This document shows positions 29,122 to 38,420 of a stretch of DNA of 64,000 bases, in pieces. The notes under the pieces are model-generated. The model did no database searches, was not told where the DNA came from, and was given only the letters and a program-made list of their open reading frames with translations. Numbering within the stretch: position 1 is the first letter of the stretch; every line of letters starts with the position of its first letter. The translations under genes and the position numbers were made by a program. Origin of the DNA: Thermoplasmata archaeon (GTDB taxonomy: Archaea; Thermoplasmatota; Penumbrarchaeia; JAEHCK01); NCBI GenBank assembly GCA_020696345.1, contig JAEHCK010000007.1:1-64000 (forward strand), read 5' to 3'.

Positions 29122-29661
29122 TCAAAACTCATAATCTAAATGTATTATTTTCAAGCCTTTTGGATAACGTTTGGCTAAGTCCGCATATAGATCCTTATAC
29201 TTGTCCCAGAGCGCCTTATACTCTTCAGATGTGTCGGCTATCACCTTTGCCGGAACACCCACAGCCACCTTACCCGGTGGGATATCTTTATTGTTAGGAA
29301 CCACTGCGCCCTCACCGATCACAGACCACGTACCAACTACTGCATAATCGCTAACGATTGCGCCCATACCGATCACTACTGAATCATTGATCGTACAATT
29401 ATGCAATATGGAGCCATGGCCAACAGTTACACGTTTTCCAATAATGCACTTTTCATCCGGTCGTGCGTGGACCACACAATTATCCTCAATGATCGACCCA
29501 TCACCTATTATTATCTCACCATAATCGCCTCGAAGGCGCGCGCCAAAGCCAATATAACAATTATCACCGATGGTCACAGCGCCAATCACTTCGGCAGAAT
29601 CGCAAATATTACTATTCTTTCCTATCCTGGGTATCCGATCCTCAAACTGAAAGACTGTCAT
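29122..29661 (-). CDS. Gamma-class carbonic-anhydrase-like trimeric protein
   Basis: The 179 residues form a left-handed beta-helix of hexapeptide repeats (IGDNCYIGFGARLRGDYGEIIIGDG). The three zinc histidines of the gamma class are present in VVHARPD, VGHGS and LHNC, and the RGD near 52 is typical. The C-terminal helix (EEYKALWDKYKDLYADLAKRY) completes the trimer. CO2 hydration is plausible; YrdA/PaaY-type relatives lack proof of that activity. Confidence 0.88.
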   Translation of the reverse strand: MTVFQFEDRIPRIGKNSNICDSAEVIGAVTIGDNCYIGFGARLRGDYGEIIIGDGSIIEDNCVVHARPDEKCIIGKRVTVGHGSILHNCTINDSVVIGMGAIVSDYAVVGTWSVIGEGAVVPNNKDIPPGKVAVGVPAKVIADTSEEYKALWDKYKDLYADLAKRYPKGLKIIHLDYEF

Positions 29662-29785
29662 AGAATTGCCTCCACTTCAATCGAGTTATAGGTTATAAAT
29701 TTGGACATTAATATGATATGTCATATAAAAGCATTTTTTGCGACATAACAAATATTTATATCCTATTTATGCACTTTATGGGCTC

Positions 29786-30778
29786 ATGCTTTCACCAGCT
29801 CTACGCACTATTCTTGAAAAACAGAAATATAGAATTGTTGGCGCCCATGAGCATTCAGGTGTGAAATTATGTCACTGGATGCGGCAGAAGCTGTTGTACG
29901 GCCGGTCGTGTTACAAAGAATCGTTCTATGGGATCGACTCACATAGGTGCCTGCAATTCACACCAACACTTAACCATTGTACACAGAAATGTCTGTTTTG
30001 CTGGCGTTACCAGGGCTTTTCAGAAACCGAATTTATTGATGATCCGGATTCTCCCGAAGAGATCCTTGATTCAGCCATCGCCGCCCAGCGTATTTTACTT
30101 ACCGGTTTTAAGGGCGATCCCAGGTGTAATTTGGATTATTGGCACGAGGCCCAGGAACCCAACATGGTGGCGATCTCGCTTTCCGGTGAACCTACATTGT
30201 ATCCAAGATTGGGCGAATTCATAGAGCTCTGTACCCGTCGTGGTATGACCACTTTCCTGGTGACAAACGGTACTCGGCCCGATGTGCTTGAAAATTTGGA
30301 CCCGCTGCCAACCCAGTTATATGTTTCCATCACTGCGCCAAATGAGGAAATATATAAACGCCTGTGTGTCCCCATGGTATCCAACCAGCCCGGGAGTAAA
30401 AAAGGTCATGGTGATACAAAGAGTATAAAACGCGGTTGGTCAGCAGTGCAAGAGACACTTAAATTGTTACCATCATTGACCACCCGGACCGTGATACGGC
30501 ACACGCTGGTCGACCATTGGAACTTGGGTTGGGTACGTGAATATGCCAAGCTCGATGCGATGGCCGAGCCGATGTTCATCGAACCAAAAAGCTATGTGTT
30601 CGTCGGTTATTCTCGCGAGCGGATGACAATAAAGAATATGGCGAAGCATGAGCAGATCTCCACATTCGCAAAGGCGTTGGCCGAAGAACTGGGCTATGAA
30701 TTCGCAGATGAACGGCAGGAAAGTCGGGTGGTTTTGCTCAAAAAGACGAACGCCGATCATAAATTACATTCCGATTAA
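29786..30778 (+). CDS. taw1: Taw1/TYW1 radical-SAM wyosine enzyme
   Basis: It condenses pyruvate with m1G37 of tRNA-Phe to form the tricyclic wyosine base imG-14. The SAM cluster is C-x3-C-x2-C in NHCTQKCLFCWR, preceded by RSCYKESFYGIDSHRCLQFTP with the second cluster cysteines; SLSGEPTLYP and LVTNGTRPDVL are further family motifs. The track start is a TTG at 29738; the ATG at 29786 (MLSPALRTILEKQ) is about 30 bp after a TATA-like ATTTATA and matches the family N-terminus, so a leaderless transcript is likely. Confidence 0.95.
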   Translation: MLSPALRTILEKQKYRIVGAHEHSGVKLCHWMRQKLLYGRSCYKESFYGIDSHRCLQFTPTLNHCTQKCLFCWRYQGFSETEFIDDPDSPEEILDSAIAAQRILLTGFKGDPRCNLDYWHEAQEPNMVAISLSGEPTLYPRLGEFIELCTRRGMTTFLVTNGTRPDVLENLDPLPTQLYVSITAPNEEIYKRLCVPMVSNQPGSKKGHGDTKSIKRGWSAVQETLKLLPSLTTRTVIRHTLVDHWNLGWVREYAKLDAMAEPMFIEPKSYVFVGYSRERMTIKNMAKHEQISTFAKALAEELGYEFADERQESRVVLLKKTNADHKLHSD

Positions 30779-30859
30779 AAAAGTATAAAAGATATCAAAA
30801 ATATATTATTTATCATTTTTAGGCAGGTGTAGACCCTGATCATACAAATATCGGATATC

Positions 30860-31915
30860 ATGTATGTGATCACAATAATTTTCCTCTTCGGCGGATTAAC
30901 TCTTTTACTCATAGGCGTCTTATTGAAAGAACGCAGTGTGAGCCATATCATTTTACTATCAGGTTGGGTTATCTTCGGATTATACTGGTTGACCCAAATC
31001 CCCCATTTTCTGGATATTGGTGATCTGTTCAATGCCATGTTTTGTTTGCTTGGCACCATCCTGTTCTTCTATTTTGCATATCATGAATTGCTAAATATAC
31101 GGTGGAAGGAATATGTTTCCAGTTTGAGCTATATCGCAGGTATTACTGCTGTGGGCGGATTGTTCTATTATTCAATAGAAAAGATCGAACCATTAGCCAA
31201 GGGCTTAATTTATATCGTGGCAAGTCAAAGTGTCTGGTTTTTAAATCTGTTCGGGTTGGATGCAGAGTTGGGTTCATTTGTTTATAATCTAGAGACCCAT
31301 GAATTCCACCTAACGATCCTGGGTATAGACCCACCCATCAGTATAATTTTAGCATGTACGGGTATACAATCGATTGCTATTTTTGTTGGTATCTTAATAG
31401 TTACCAGGTCAGATCGCGGCCTTTGGGTACCCTGGTTAAAACGGTTCTTAAAAGAAAAACCGCCAAAAGATGTCAAAAGGTCAAAAATACGCAGTTGGTT
31501 ATGGGATAATAAAAAGGGCAGAATGCGTAAGGTTCGTGACATGTCTGATAACAGCCGATTCTTTAGGGCTTTCATGTATACTATACCGATAATTTATGTT
31601 TTGAATATTTTTAGAAATGTATTAATAATCTGGGGGTCGGCCAACGAAGTTCTTGGACCCGATACTTTTTATATTGCCCATAATCAACTAAGTAAAATAT
31701 TGTCATTAGCGGTCTTAATAATAATGGTATTCATAACCTTCGAGCTCTTACCGGAATGCCAGGAGCAGGTAGTCGGTCTATTTGATCTACCGCAGCGGGT
31801 AAAGCCCGGCATGGTCAAGGACGGCTTTATTGAGGTTAAGTTCGATAAGTCAAAAGACAAAATAAAGAAAAAAAAGGGTGTGAAAAAGAAAGGCAAGAAA
31901 GCTAGGAAAAAATAG
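30860..31915 (+). CDS. Archaeosortase/exosortase family transpeptidase
   Basis: This polytopic membrane protein of 351 residues has the exosortase catalytic pattern: Cys166 in IILACTGIQS, Arg252 in IFRN and His274 in FYIAHNQL. It cleaves and lipid-anchors proteins with C-terminal sorting signals in other archaea. A basic cytoplasmic loop (residues 185-235) and a Lys-rich tail are unusual extras. Candidate substrates in the window end in a short hydrophobic segment plus basic tail, notably the product at 53041 with PEYDWVVV; this pairing is inference. Confidence 0.88.
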   Translation: MYVITIIFLFGGLTLLLIGVLLKERSVSHIILLSGWVIFGLYWLTQIPHFLDIGDLFNAMFCLLGTILFFYFAYHELLNIRWKEYVSSLSYIAGITAVGGLFYYSIEKIEPLAKGLIYIVASQSVWFLNLFGLDAELGSFVYNLETHEFHLTILGIDPPISIILACTGIQSIAIFVGILIVTRSDRGLWVPWLKRFLKEKPPKDVKRSKIRSWLWDNKKGRMRKVRDMSDNSRFFRAFMYTIPIIYVLNIFRNVLIIWGSANEVLGPDTFYIAHNQLSKILSLAVLIIMVFITFELLPECQEQVVGLFDLPQRVKPGMVKDGFIEVKFDKSKDKIKKKKGVKKKGKKARKK

Positions 31916-31940
31916 TAATATGCTTATTAATTGATAAAAG

Positions 31941-32169
31941 GGGAATGGCTTATTTATAGCTGATTAGGGAATGGAATTATTATTGTTGAAAAGAGAATGG
32001 AATCATTATTGTTGAGAAGGGAATTGGAATAGAAGTTTTTTATCTTCTAACCCAATTAATAAATTCCATATTCATCGTCAACTGATCACATTCCCATATA
32101 CATCGTCAACTGATCACATTCCCATATACATCGTCAACTGATCACATTCCCTATTTCCATATTCATCAT
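31941..32169. repeat. Opposed arrays: three 26-bp GGGAATGG units / three 28-bp units
   Basis: Left units of 26 bp begin at 31941, 31967 and 31993 (GGGAATGGAATTATTATTG type). Right units of 28 bp begin at 32062, 32090 and 32118 (ATTCCCATATACATCGTCAA type); the last two are identical. The arms are approximate reverse complements. Confidence 0.9.
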
Positions 32170-32234
32170 TAAAAATCGGTACAGAATTAAAATAACTTTT
32201 AATTAGTTGTATTGCAATTCACTTCACGATAGCT

Positions 32235-33497
32235 ATGACACGAGATTATTTCGTGCTTGATGATCTTAATACAGAAAATAAAACCGTTATATTACGTGTG
32301 GACATTAATTCACCGGTTGACCCGGAATCAGGCAAACTTCTTGACCTGACCAGAATAAGAAGTCATCTGAATACTATTGAGCACTTGAGAGAGTCGAAAC
32401 TAGTCCTGATAGGCCACCAGAGTCGGCCAGGTAAAGCAGATTATGTCTCATTAAAGTCACATGCCGCCAGTATGTCCAGATTATTAAGACGGCGTGTGAA
32501 ATTCGTGGATGAGCTCATAGGACAACGCGCGCAAAATGCTATAAAACGAATGAAACCCGGTGATGTTATTTTATTAGAGAATGTACGATTCTTTGCCGAG
32601 GAGATCGCACTTGACAAATCACCAATTGATGTTCAATGTAAAAGTAATATTGTCAGCAATCTTGCACCATTGGCCGATTATTTTGTAAACGATGCGTTTG
32701 GAGCAGCCCACCGGGCTCAACCCAGTCTTATAGGATTTACAAATGTACTACCCAGTGCAGCAGGGCTTTTGATGGAAAAAGAGATGGCCACACTAAACAA
32801 GGTCTTGACCTCTGATAAACACCCGTGTGTAGTGATATTAGGCGGAGCAAAGGCAATAGATTCAATGGAAGTTGCAAGAAATTTGCTAAATAATAAGATC
32901 GCCGATAAAATACTAACCACCGGTGTAGTGGCAAATTTATTTTTAACGGCAAAGGGGTACGATCTTGGTAAACCAAATCTACGATACTTAGAATCCGAAT
33001 TCCAAGATCTGAAATGGATCATAGGAACAGCTAAGGATCTATTAAAAAAATACAATAGCAATATAGAAACCCCCATGGACCTAATTGGAAATAATAATGG
33101 TAAGAGAGCAGTGGAATATTTGGAGAGTTTACCAAGCAAGTACCAGATCTTTGATATCGGCCTGGAAACCATTGTTAAATATTCCAATATACTGAATAAG
33201 GCTAAGATGATCATCGCAAACGGCCCCGCAGGTGTTTTTGAGCTGGATGAGTTCAGTTTCGGTACTAACGAGATCTTTTATGCAATTTCAAGCTCTAAAG
33301 CATACAGTGTGGTAGGTGGTGGTGAAACCATTGTAGCCATTGATCGAATGGGTATTGCCGAAGGTTTCGACCATATCAGCACAGGCGGTGGTGCATGTAT
33401 AAATTATCTTGCGGGGCGTACATTACCTGCTATTGAAGCATTAAAAAATTCAAAGAAATTATTCAGTAAAAAGATCAAAAAAATTGCTTCGCAATAG
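32235..33497 (+). CDS. pgk: Phosphoglycerate kinase (archaeal, canonical)
   Basis: It interconverts 1,3-bisphosphoglycerate/ADP and 3-phosphoglycerate/ATP in glycolysis and gluconeogenesis. Substrate residues are intact: RVDINSPVD, LIGHQSRPGK, LLENVRFFAEE, VNDAFGAAHRAQPS, LGGAKAID, ANGPAGVFE and STGGGACINYL. The 420 residues are the normal archaeal length. The ATG has no Shine-Dalgarno and is probably leaderless. It is the housekeeping counterpart of the divergent protein at 16607. Confidence 0.97.
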   Translation: MTRDYFVLDDLNTENKTVILRVDINSPVDPESGKLLDLTRIRSHLNTIEHLRESKLVLIGHQSRPGKADYVSLKSHAASMSRLLRRRVKFVDELIGQRAQNAIKRMKPGDVILLENVRFFAEEIALDKSPIDVQCKSNIVSNLAPLADYFVNDAFGAAHRAQPSLIGFTNVLPSAAGLLMEKEMATLNKVLTSDKHPCVVILGGAKAIDSMEVARNLLNNKIADKILTTGVVANLFLTAKGYDLGKPNLRYLESEFQDLKWIIGTAKDLLKKYNSNIETPMDLIGNNNGKRAVEYLESLPSKYQIFDIGLETIVKYSNILNKAKMIIANGPAGVFELDEFSFGTNEIFYAISSSKAYSVVGGGETIVAIDRMGIAEGFDHISTGGGACINYLAGRTLPAIEALKNSKKLFSKKIKKIASQ

Positions 33498-33530
33498 GAA
33501 TGATAACATATGCAATTTCTTTATCTCATT

Positions 33531-33604
33531 GCCACTGTGGCTTAGCCTGGTATAGCGGCTGATTCGTAATCAGCAGGTCGAGGGTTCGAATCCCTCCGGT
33601 GGCT
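33531..33604 (+). tRNA. tRNA-Thr (CGT)
   Basis: The cloverleaf has acceptor GCCACTG/CGGTGGC with discriminator T, anticodon stem CTGATT/AATCAG with CGT anticodon and T-arm GGTTCGAATCC. No intron. Its 3' end is duplicated 191 bp downstream (see the repeat entry). Confidence 0.97.
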
Positions 33605-33862
33605 CTTTTCTGCTTTTTTATTGCATGGGGAGGTTTGAGGTGTGAGTACGGTTGCTGTGCAACCTTGAGGTACGAGGTAAACGGTTAATGAGCAGGCTTA
33701 TCCCCGAATTTTGGGATGACCGTAAAACTTTTTGTGAGGGGTAAGCCAGCGCAGGTAACCGTCAAAAAGTTTCCGTTCGAATCCCTCAGGGGCTCTTTTC
33801 TGCTTTTTTATTGCTTGGGGAGGTTTGAGGTGTGAGTACGGTTGCTGTGCAACCTTGAGGTG
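33584..33862 (+). repeat. Direct repeat of tRNA-Thr 3' end plus 66 bp of flank
   Basis: 33584-33671, starting GTTCGAATCCCTC in the T-arm, recurs at 33775-33862 with about four differences and one missing base. Both copies run through GGCTCTTTTCTGCTTTTTTA and on to GCTGTGCAACCTTGAGG. The second copy lacks the rest of the tRNA. The remaining sequence to 34050 has a GAGGTGAGGTTGCC/CTCACCTC fold-back and no gene. Confidence 0.93.
33681..33772 (+). other. Segment with pseudoknot topology between the tRNA-Thr repeats
   Basis: Three complementary pairs: A ACGGTTA (33681) with TAACCGT (33756); B GGCTTA[T]CCCC (33695) with GGGGTAAGCC (33738); C AAACTTTTTG (33725) with CAAAAAGTTT (33763). C starts inside the B loop and ends after A', so C crosses A and B. 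A' and C' abut, which would allow coaxial stacking. No known RNA family recognised. Confidence 0.55.
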
Positions 33863-34050
33863 TGAAGGGGGATTAAGGGTTACGGGGTGAGGTTGCCTCT
33901 CACCTCAAGCGAGCATAGCTCGCGTACTCTCACCTCTCACTTTCAATTCACCATCAGTAATAGTGACTCTCAACTCACACACTCACACATTCTATAAGTG
34001 AAGAACAAAACATTAAATTTCAGTATTCAATCACCAGATCAATGATATAA

Positions 34051-35388
34051 ATGCAAAAAAAGTATGATGCAGTCATAGTTGGTGCCAATGTTGCGGGCTC
34101 CAGCATTGGTTATCACCTGGCACGAAATGGTTTTAGAGTTGCAATGCTCGACATCTACGCTGGTGAAGATATCGGCTCGCACAGCTGCGGTGACGGTCTT
34201 GATGTGCATGAATTCAAACGTCTCGGCATCCGGATGCCGAAAGGCGAGTTCATCCACGGTGATGTTATCCGCGGAAAGGTTATTGCGCCGAACCGAGAAT
34301 CAGAGCTAGCTGCCCAGGGCAAGATCAAAGCGGTGCATAGATACCATTTCTGCCAGTACCTGAAAGACCGTGCGGTGGATTCCGGAGTTTCATTAGTAGC
34401 CCCTGCACGAGCCAGCGCACCGATCTTAAAAAAGGATTCGGTTATGGGACTAAAATACAAGACCCTAGGTGGTGGAGCACTTCAAAGCCTGAACACAAAT
34501 ATCCTGATCGACGCATCAGGATTGAACGCCTGCATACGGCGCCAACTACCAAAAGACTGGTGGGTCACCGAACAGGTGGATAAAAAAGATATTGCAGTAT
34601 GCTACAAGGAATCTAGGATATTCAGAAAGCCGTTAGTTAAGAAGTTCATCCACGGGTATTTCACATCAGAAATCGCACCCGGTGGTTTCTACTGGCTGGC
34701 CACTCGGACCACAAAACTCATCAATGTCGGTTTAGGCATCAATTACCGCTACATGCCACTCAGCCCCAAGAGGCAGTTATATACAAAGATCCTACCTCGG
34801 CACCCGATCTTGAAAGGTTCGGAAGTAGTCTGGCGCGGCGGTGGCCTGGTACCGCGCAGAAGACCGCTGGATTGCATGGTTGGTAACGGTTTTTTAGCCA
34901 TAGGTGATGCAGCCGCTATGGTCAACCCCATGAGCGGCGGCGGTATAGGGCCGGGCATGTATGCGGCCGAGCTTGGCGGTAAGATTATCACAGCCGCACT
35001 TGAGGAAAGAGATTATTCAATAGAGAAGTTATGGCAGTATAATTTCCAGTATAATACAACCTATGGCCCCGTCCAAGCCGGCAACTATATACTTAGAAAA
35101 ATAATAGAAAGCTTATCCGATGCACAGCTGAACGCGCTTTTAGGCGCTAAATTGTTTTCCGATAAAGAGATAATCAATGTCATAGAAAGTGGTAAACTGG
35201 AGCTGGGGTATATGGATAAATTGAGAAAATTGGGTAAATTGGCAAAACATCCGAAATTACTATTGAAATTGCGTGCACTCTATAAGAATATGGAAACTGC
35301 CCGAAAGATATATAGGAACTACCCCGCAGATATTGATGGATTTCTGAAGTGGCGAAATACTGCTAGAAAAGTGTTCAATAAGATCTAG
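34051..35388 (+). CDS. Geranylgeranyl reductase-family flavoprotein (digeranylgeranylglycerophospholipid reductase)
   Basis: An FAD enzyme that saturates the isoprenoid chains of archaeal membrane lipids. N-terminal VIVGANVAGSSIGYHLARNG is the Rossmann GxGxxG/A variant; DIGSHSCGDGL carries the conserved Cys-Gly of this family; AIGDAAAMVNPMSGGGIGPGMYAAE is the second FAD motif. The C-terminal 120 residues are helical. It is the first of four plus-strand genes with the archaetidylserine enzymes and MptD. Confidence 0.92.
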   Translation: MQKKYDAVIVGANVAGSSIGYHLARNGFRVAMLDIYAGEDIGSHSCGDGLDVHEFKRLGIRMPKGEFIHGDVIRGKVIAPNRESELAAQGKIKAVHRYHFCQYLKDRAVDSGVSLVAPARASAPILKKDSVMGLKYKTLGGGALQSLNTNILIDASGLNACIRRQLPKDWWVTEQVDKKDIAVCYKESRIFRKPLVKKFIHGYFTSEIAPGGFYWLATRTTKLINVGLGINYRYMPLSPKRQLYTKILPRHPILKGSEVVWRGGGLVPRRRPLDCMVGNGFLAIGDAAAMVNPMSGGGIGPGMYAAELGGKIITAALEERDYSIEKLWQYNFQYNTTYGPVQAGNYILRKIIESLSDAQLNALLGAKLFSDKEIINVIESGKLELGYMDKLRKLGKLAKHPKLLLKLRALYKNMETARKIYRNYPADIDGFLKWRNTARKVFNKI

Positions 35389-35623
35389 CTTTGACATAAA
35401 CTAGGAGTCCGGATTCGGGAGTCAGGGCCGGGTCAGGGAGCTAGGTGCTATATACTAGATTCAAGAAAGTTTGGGATTTGGAACTTGAAATTTAATTTTC
35501 CAATTTACAATTTCAAATTTCCAATGACCCCAGCATAAAGCATACAGATTTTATTCCTGATTATATCTTTTGCACATAGTTATAATCAAACCATTTTTAT
35601 ATAATCATAATAATTACAATCGT

Positions 35624-36292
35624 ATGTTTGCCCGGGGAGGTTTTAACTGGATATTAGGAGGATTACTGTTTTCAACTCTATTTTTATTATCCTATATCTT
35701 TTATAATCATTTCTTTCTACTTGCAATATTGATAATTATGACGATCCTTGATTGTTTCTTATTCATATTCTTCCGTGATCCCGAACGCCAAATTGGGCCA
35801 GGTATAGTTTCACCTGCCGATGGTATAGTAATGTCCATTACCACAAAAGACCAAAATACCAGTAACTCCCTTGAACCCGATACTTCTTCCACAAGACCCG
35901 GAACCATTAGGATTGCGATCTTCATGAACATTACCAATGTACATGTGAACCGTGCACCACTCGATGGCAGTGTGGTTTCGATGGTACATAGGCCCGGTGG
36001 GTTCTTACCCGCATATCGGCCCGAATCCAAACAGAACGAGCGTTTGATAACTACTATCATATCTCCAATTGGATATATCAAGATCATTCAAATAGCGGGC
36101 ATCGTTGCCAAGAGAATAGTACCTTACATCAAACCGGGCATGCACCTGAAAAGGGGCGAACGTATCGGTATCATTCAATTCGGTTCGCGGGTGGATGTGA
36201 TCTTACCAAAGGATAAAGTTACTATACTTGTTGAGAAAGGTCAGCATGTCAAGGCGGCAATCGATTCGATCGCGAAGATCGTTGACACCTAA
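35624..36292 (+). CDS. asd: Archaetidylserine decarboxylase (PSD-type)
   Basis: The decarboxylase makes archaetidylethanolamine. It self-cleaves at the Gly-Ser of IIQFGSRVDVILP to give a pyruvoyl group; upstream motifs are FFRDPERQI, SPADGIV and FMNITNVHVNRAPLDG. Two N-terminal membrane segments follow MFARGGFNW. The TTG at 35570 in the track is replaced by the ATG at 35624, which lies about 25 bp after TTTTTATATAA and is probably leaderless. It belongs with the CDP-alcohol transferase next to it. Confidence 0.93.
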   Translation: MFARGGFNWILGGLLFSTLFLLSYIFYNHFFLLAILIIMTILDCFLFIFFRDPERQIGPGIVSPADGIVMSITTKDQNTSNSLEPDTSSTRPGTIRIAIFMNITNVHVNRAPLDGSVVSMVHRPGGFLPAYRPESKQNERLITTIISPIGYIKIIQIAGIVAKRIVPYIKPGMHLKRGERIGIIQFGSRVDVILPKDKVTILVEKGQHVKAAIDSIAKIVDT

Positions 36293-36352
36293 AACATAAA
36301 ACTTAAAACTTAAGATTCAAAACTTAAAGATCTTATGCTCAGGAGCATTGAT

Positions 36353-37081
36353 ATGAGTGTTTTGAAATATATTACTCTTGCAGATCTCATTACGATCCTA
36401 AACGCACTGGTTGGGTTTTTAGCTATTATGTATGTAATTGATGGTTTGTTCAATAATGCATTTATTTTCATCTTATTTGCCATCATTCTCGACGGGTTAG
36501 ACGGATCGATCGCCAGGATGATAAGATCAAAACATACTTTCGGTGTATATTTGGACGCTATTGCTGATACGGTATCGTTTTGCTTTGCACCAGCAGTGTT
36601 GTTGTATGCGATCTATTATGTCCCCACCGCAACCAGTTTTAATAACTGGGTCAATTTATTGACCGTATTAGCCACGTTTTCTGTTGTTGGTCTTGGGATA
36701 CTGCGTTTGGCTCGATTCATTATGCAGTCTGAAAGAAATGATTACTTCATAGGCCTACCCACACCCGCCTTTGCAATGTTTATAGTGCTTCTATTATTGC
36801 CTGTGCTCAATCTATCATTACATCCTGAGATAGTTTTACCTATGATCATCATCACATCTTTACTCATGGTTAGTGATGTATATTATCCCAAGTTCAGAGG
36901 TATTATCGTGTTGATAATGGGTCTGATTGTCAGTCTTGTTATCTTAAGTTTATTGATCAATTTCAGATATTATGATATTTTGCAAGTCACAGCATTAGGG
37001 TTGGTTTTTTGTTATATTTTCATGGTACCATTTTTTGTGCCGCAATACCGAAAAGTTAGTAATCGGAAAAAAATAATTTAA
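36353..37081 (+). CDS. CDP-alcohol phosphatidyltransferase (archaetidylserine synthase)
   Basis: This integral membrane protein has the family signature D-G-x2-A-R-x8-G-x3-D-x3-D in DGSIARMIRSKHTFGVYLDAIAD. About seven membrane segments follow. Its place beside the decarboxylase argues for L-serine as acceptor, giving archaetidylserine. GGAG lies seven bases before the ATG at 36353, six codons inside the track start. Confidence 0.92.
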   Translation: MSVLKYITLADLITILNALVGFLAIMYVIDGLFNNAFIFILFAIILDGLDGSIARMIRSKHTFGVYLDAIADTVSFCFAPAVLLYAIYYVPTATSFNNWVNLLTVLATFSVVGLGILRLARFIMQSERNDYFIGLPTPAFAMFIVLLLLPVLNLSLHPEIVLPMIIITSLLMVSDVYYPKFRGIIVLIMGLIVSLVILSLLINFRYYDILQVTALGLVFCYIFMVPFFVPQYRKVSNRKKII

Positions 37082-37108
37082 TGAGATCGATCAGATCAGG
37101 TGATATTC

Positions 37109-37522
37109 ATGGTAGGTTCTAAACAGAATATAAGTAATTCCAAGGATCGGGCTGGAAAATTCTTTCACTGCACCGACCATGAGCGTGCAGCTTTCGAGGC
37201 AGGTATCAAATTAGGTGCGATCTATCATCAATTTGTTGGTACGCCCGTTAGCTTGGGTAATGTGGATGTGTTGGAAAAAGCGATCGAAGAAGGTGTACGG
37301 GTACAACCATTCGTTATAGATGTAGATGTCAAAATAAACCGAGAAAATTTGTTTGAAAAGAAGCATCAGTATGATTACATGAGTTTAACCGGCAACATGC
37401 TGAACGTGCATTTAAAGGTCAAATACAACCACTCCATCGCCGTTGCAAAAATTGAATATATCGATGAGCTGCATTATCCTCTAATGTTCATTTCATCATT
37501 AGAAAACAATATTACAATATAA
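37109..37522 (+). CDS. mptD: Archaeal dihydroneopterin aldolase (MptD)
   Basis: It splits 7,8-dihydroneopterin in archaeal pterin synthesis. The 137 residues match the family: FHCTDHERAAFEAGIKLGAIYHQFVGTPVSL and a C-terminal VKYNHSIAVAKIEYIDELHYPLM. The start at 37109 has GGTG six bases upstream; the track GTG is inside that site. It lies 27 bp after the synthase gene and may be co-transcribed with it. Confidence 0.9.
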   Translation: MVGSKQNISNSKDRAGKFFHCTDHERAAFEAGIKLGAIYHQFVGTPVSLGNVDVLEKAIEEGVRVQPFVIDVDVKINRENLFEKKHQYDYMSLTGNMLNVHLKVKYNHSIAVAKIEYIDELHYPLMFISSLENNITI

Positions 37523-37537
37523 ATCTTATTCATTTTA

Positions 37538-37999
37538 TTAATCCCTTTTATTTATTTCTTTAATTAAAATTTTTGTTCGATCATAATATCTCACTATATC
37601 TCCAAAAATTATCATTCTATAAGCACCTAATCTCTTATTCTTATTTTTTACCATAATATTCAATGCACCTACACTATTCAACAATTGTGTTTCAATCTTT
37701 ATTTTTGATATCTCTTTCCATTCAAACAATTTATTTTTTCTAAAAACATATTTAAGAAATATGCCATTTTCATTAATAATAATTATATATGGGACTATTA
37801 TCGTAAAAATTAAAGTTACAATTAATGAAATAAATAAACTTATTATTTCAAAATCAGATAATCCAATATATTCAGGATATATTTCAACTGAAGATGGTGT
37901 AATTAAACGACCGAAAATAAATAGTGGTATTATACAGATAAAAGCAATAATTCCAGTGAAATACATTAAATTTACATGAGAATACTTTTTTCCACTCAT
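37538..37999 (-). CDS. Small two-TM membrane protein with PH-like C-terminus
   Basis: Two hydrophobic segments (FTGIIAFICIIPLFIFG and LFISLIVTLIFTIIVPYIIII) are followed by about 75 residues (NGIFLKYVFRKNKLFEWKEISKIKI ... IIFGDIVRYYDRT) in the bacterial PH-like pattern, where a G-I-x3-Y/F strand leads to a W-x-E-I turn. Strongly AT-rich codons unlike the lipid genes upstream suggest acquired DNA. Function unknown. Confidence 0.6.
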   Translation of the reverse strand: MSGKKYSHVNLMYFTGIIAFICIIPLFIFGRLITPSSVEIYPEYIGLSDFEIISLFISLIVTLIFTIIVPYIIIINENGIFLKYVFRKNKLFEWKEISKIKIETQLLNSVGALNIMVKNKNKRLGAYRMIIFGDIVRYYDRTKILIKEINKRD

Positions 38000-38148
38000 A
38001 ATTAATGGATAAGCATATCTTCACTTAAATCTTACTAAAAAGGGGACATTTTTGGAGTAATTGTGTATATATATATAACCCCCATTAATAAATACGACTA
38101 GTTTAATTTGAACCTTTTTTTGAGATCACTATGTTATTTTCGATTTAA

Positions 38149-38278
38149 GAGGCTGCCCGAGAAATAAAAACCGATCGCAAAGATGAGTGTTTTCCATAAA
38201 GAAACTCCTGACTTTCTGAGGTTAAGATATCATTCTTTGAAGAAAATTTTTAGAAAATGTGAATTCTCGGTCAGCCTC
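38149..38278. mobile_element. 130-bp MITE with TTAA target duplication
   Basis: Terminal inverted repeats GAGGCTGCCCGAGAA (38149-38163) and TTCTCGGTCAGCCTC (38264-38278) match at 14 of 15 positions. TTAA flanks both sides exactly (38145-38148 and 38279-38282). There is no coding capacity, so it needs a transposase in trans. The GAGGCTG- end resembles those of several bacterial and archaeal DDE insertion sequences. Confidence 0.88.
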
Positions 38279-38420
38279 TTAAACGTATTTTAAACGATGT
38301 CAAGAGGGATAATATTCTCATGAAGGTGTTCCATTTGTTTTTAGAAAACTCACTTCAGATGGCGTTCTAGCCCTCTTATTTAACGCTTCTAGAACATAAT
38401 AATGAAACACTTTTAGTTAA

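Noticed and set aside
33531-33862. Second complete tRNA in the tRNA-Thr repeat
   Set aside because: Only the T-arm and acceptor 3' strand are repeated; no D-arm or anticodon arm precedes the second copy.
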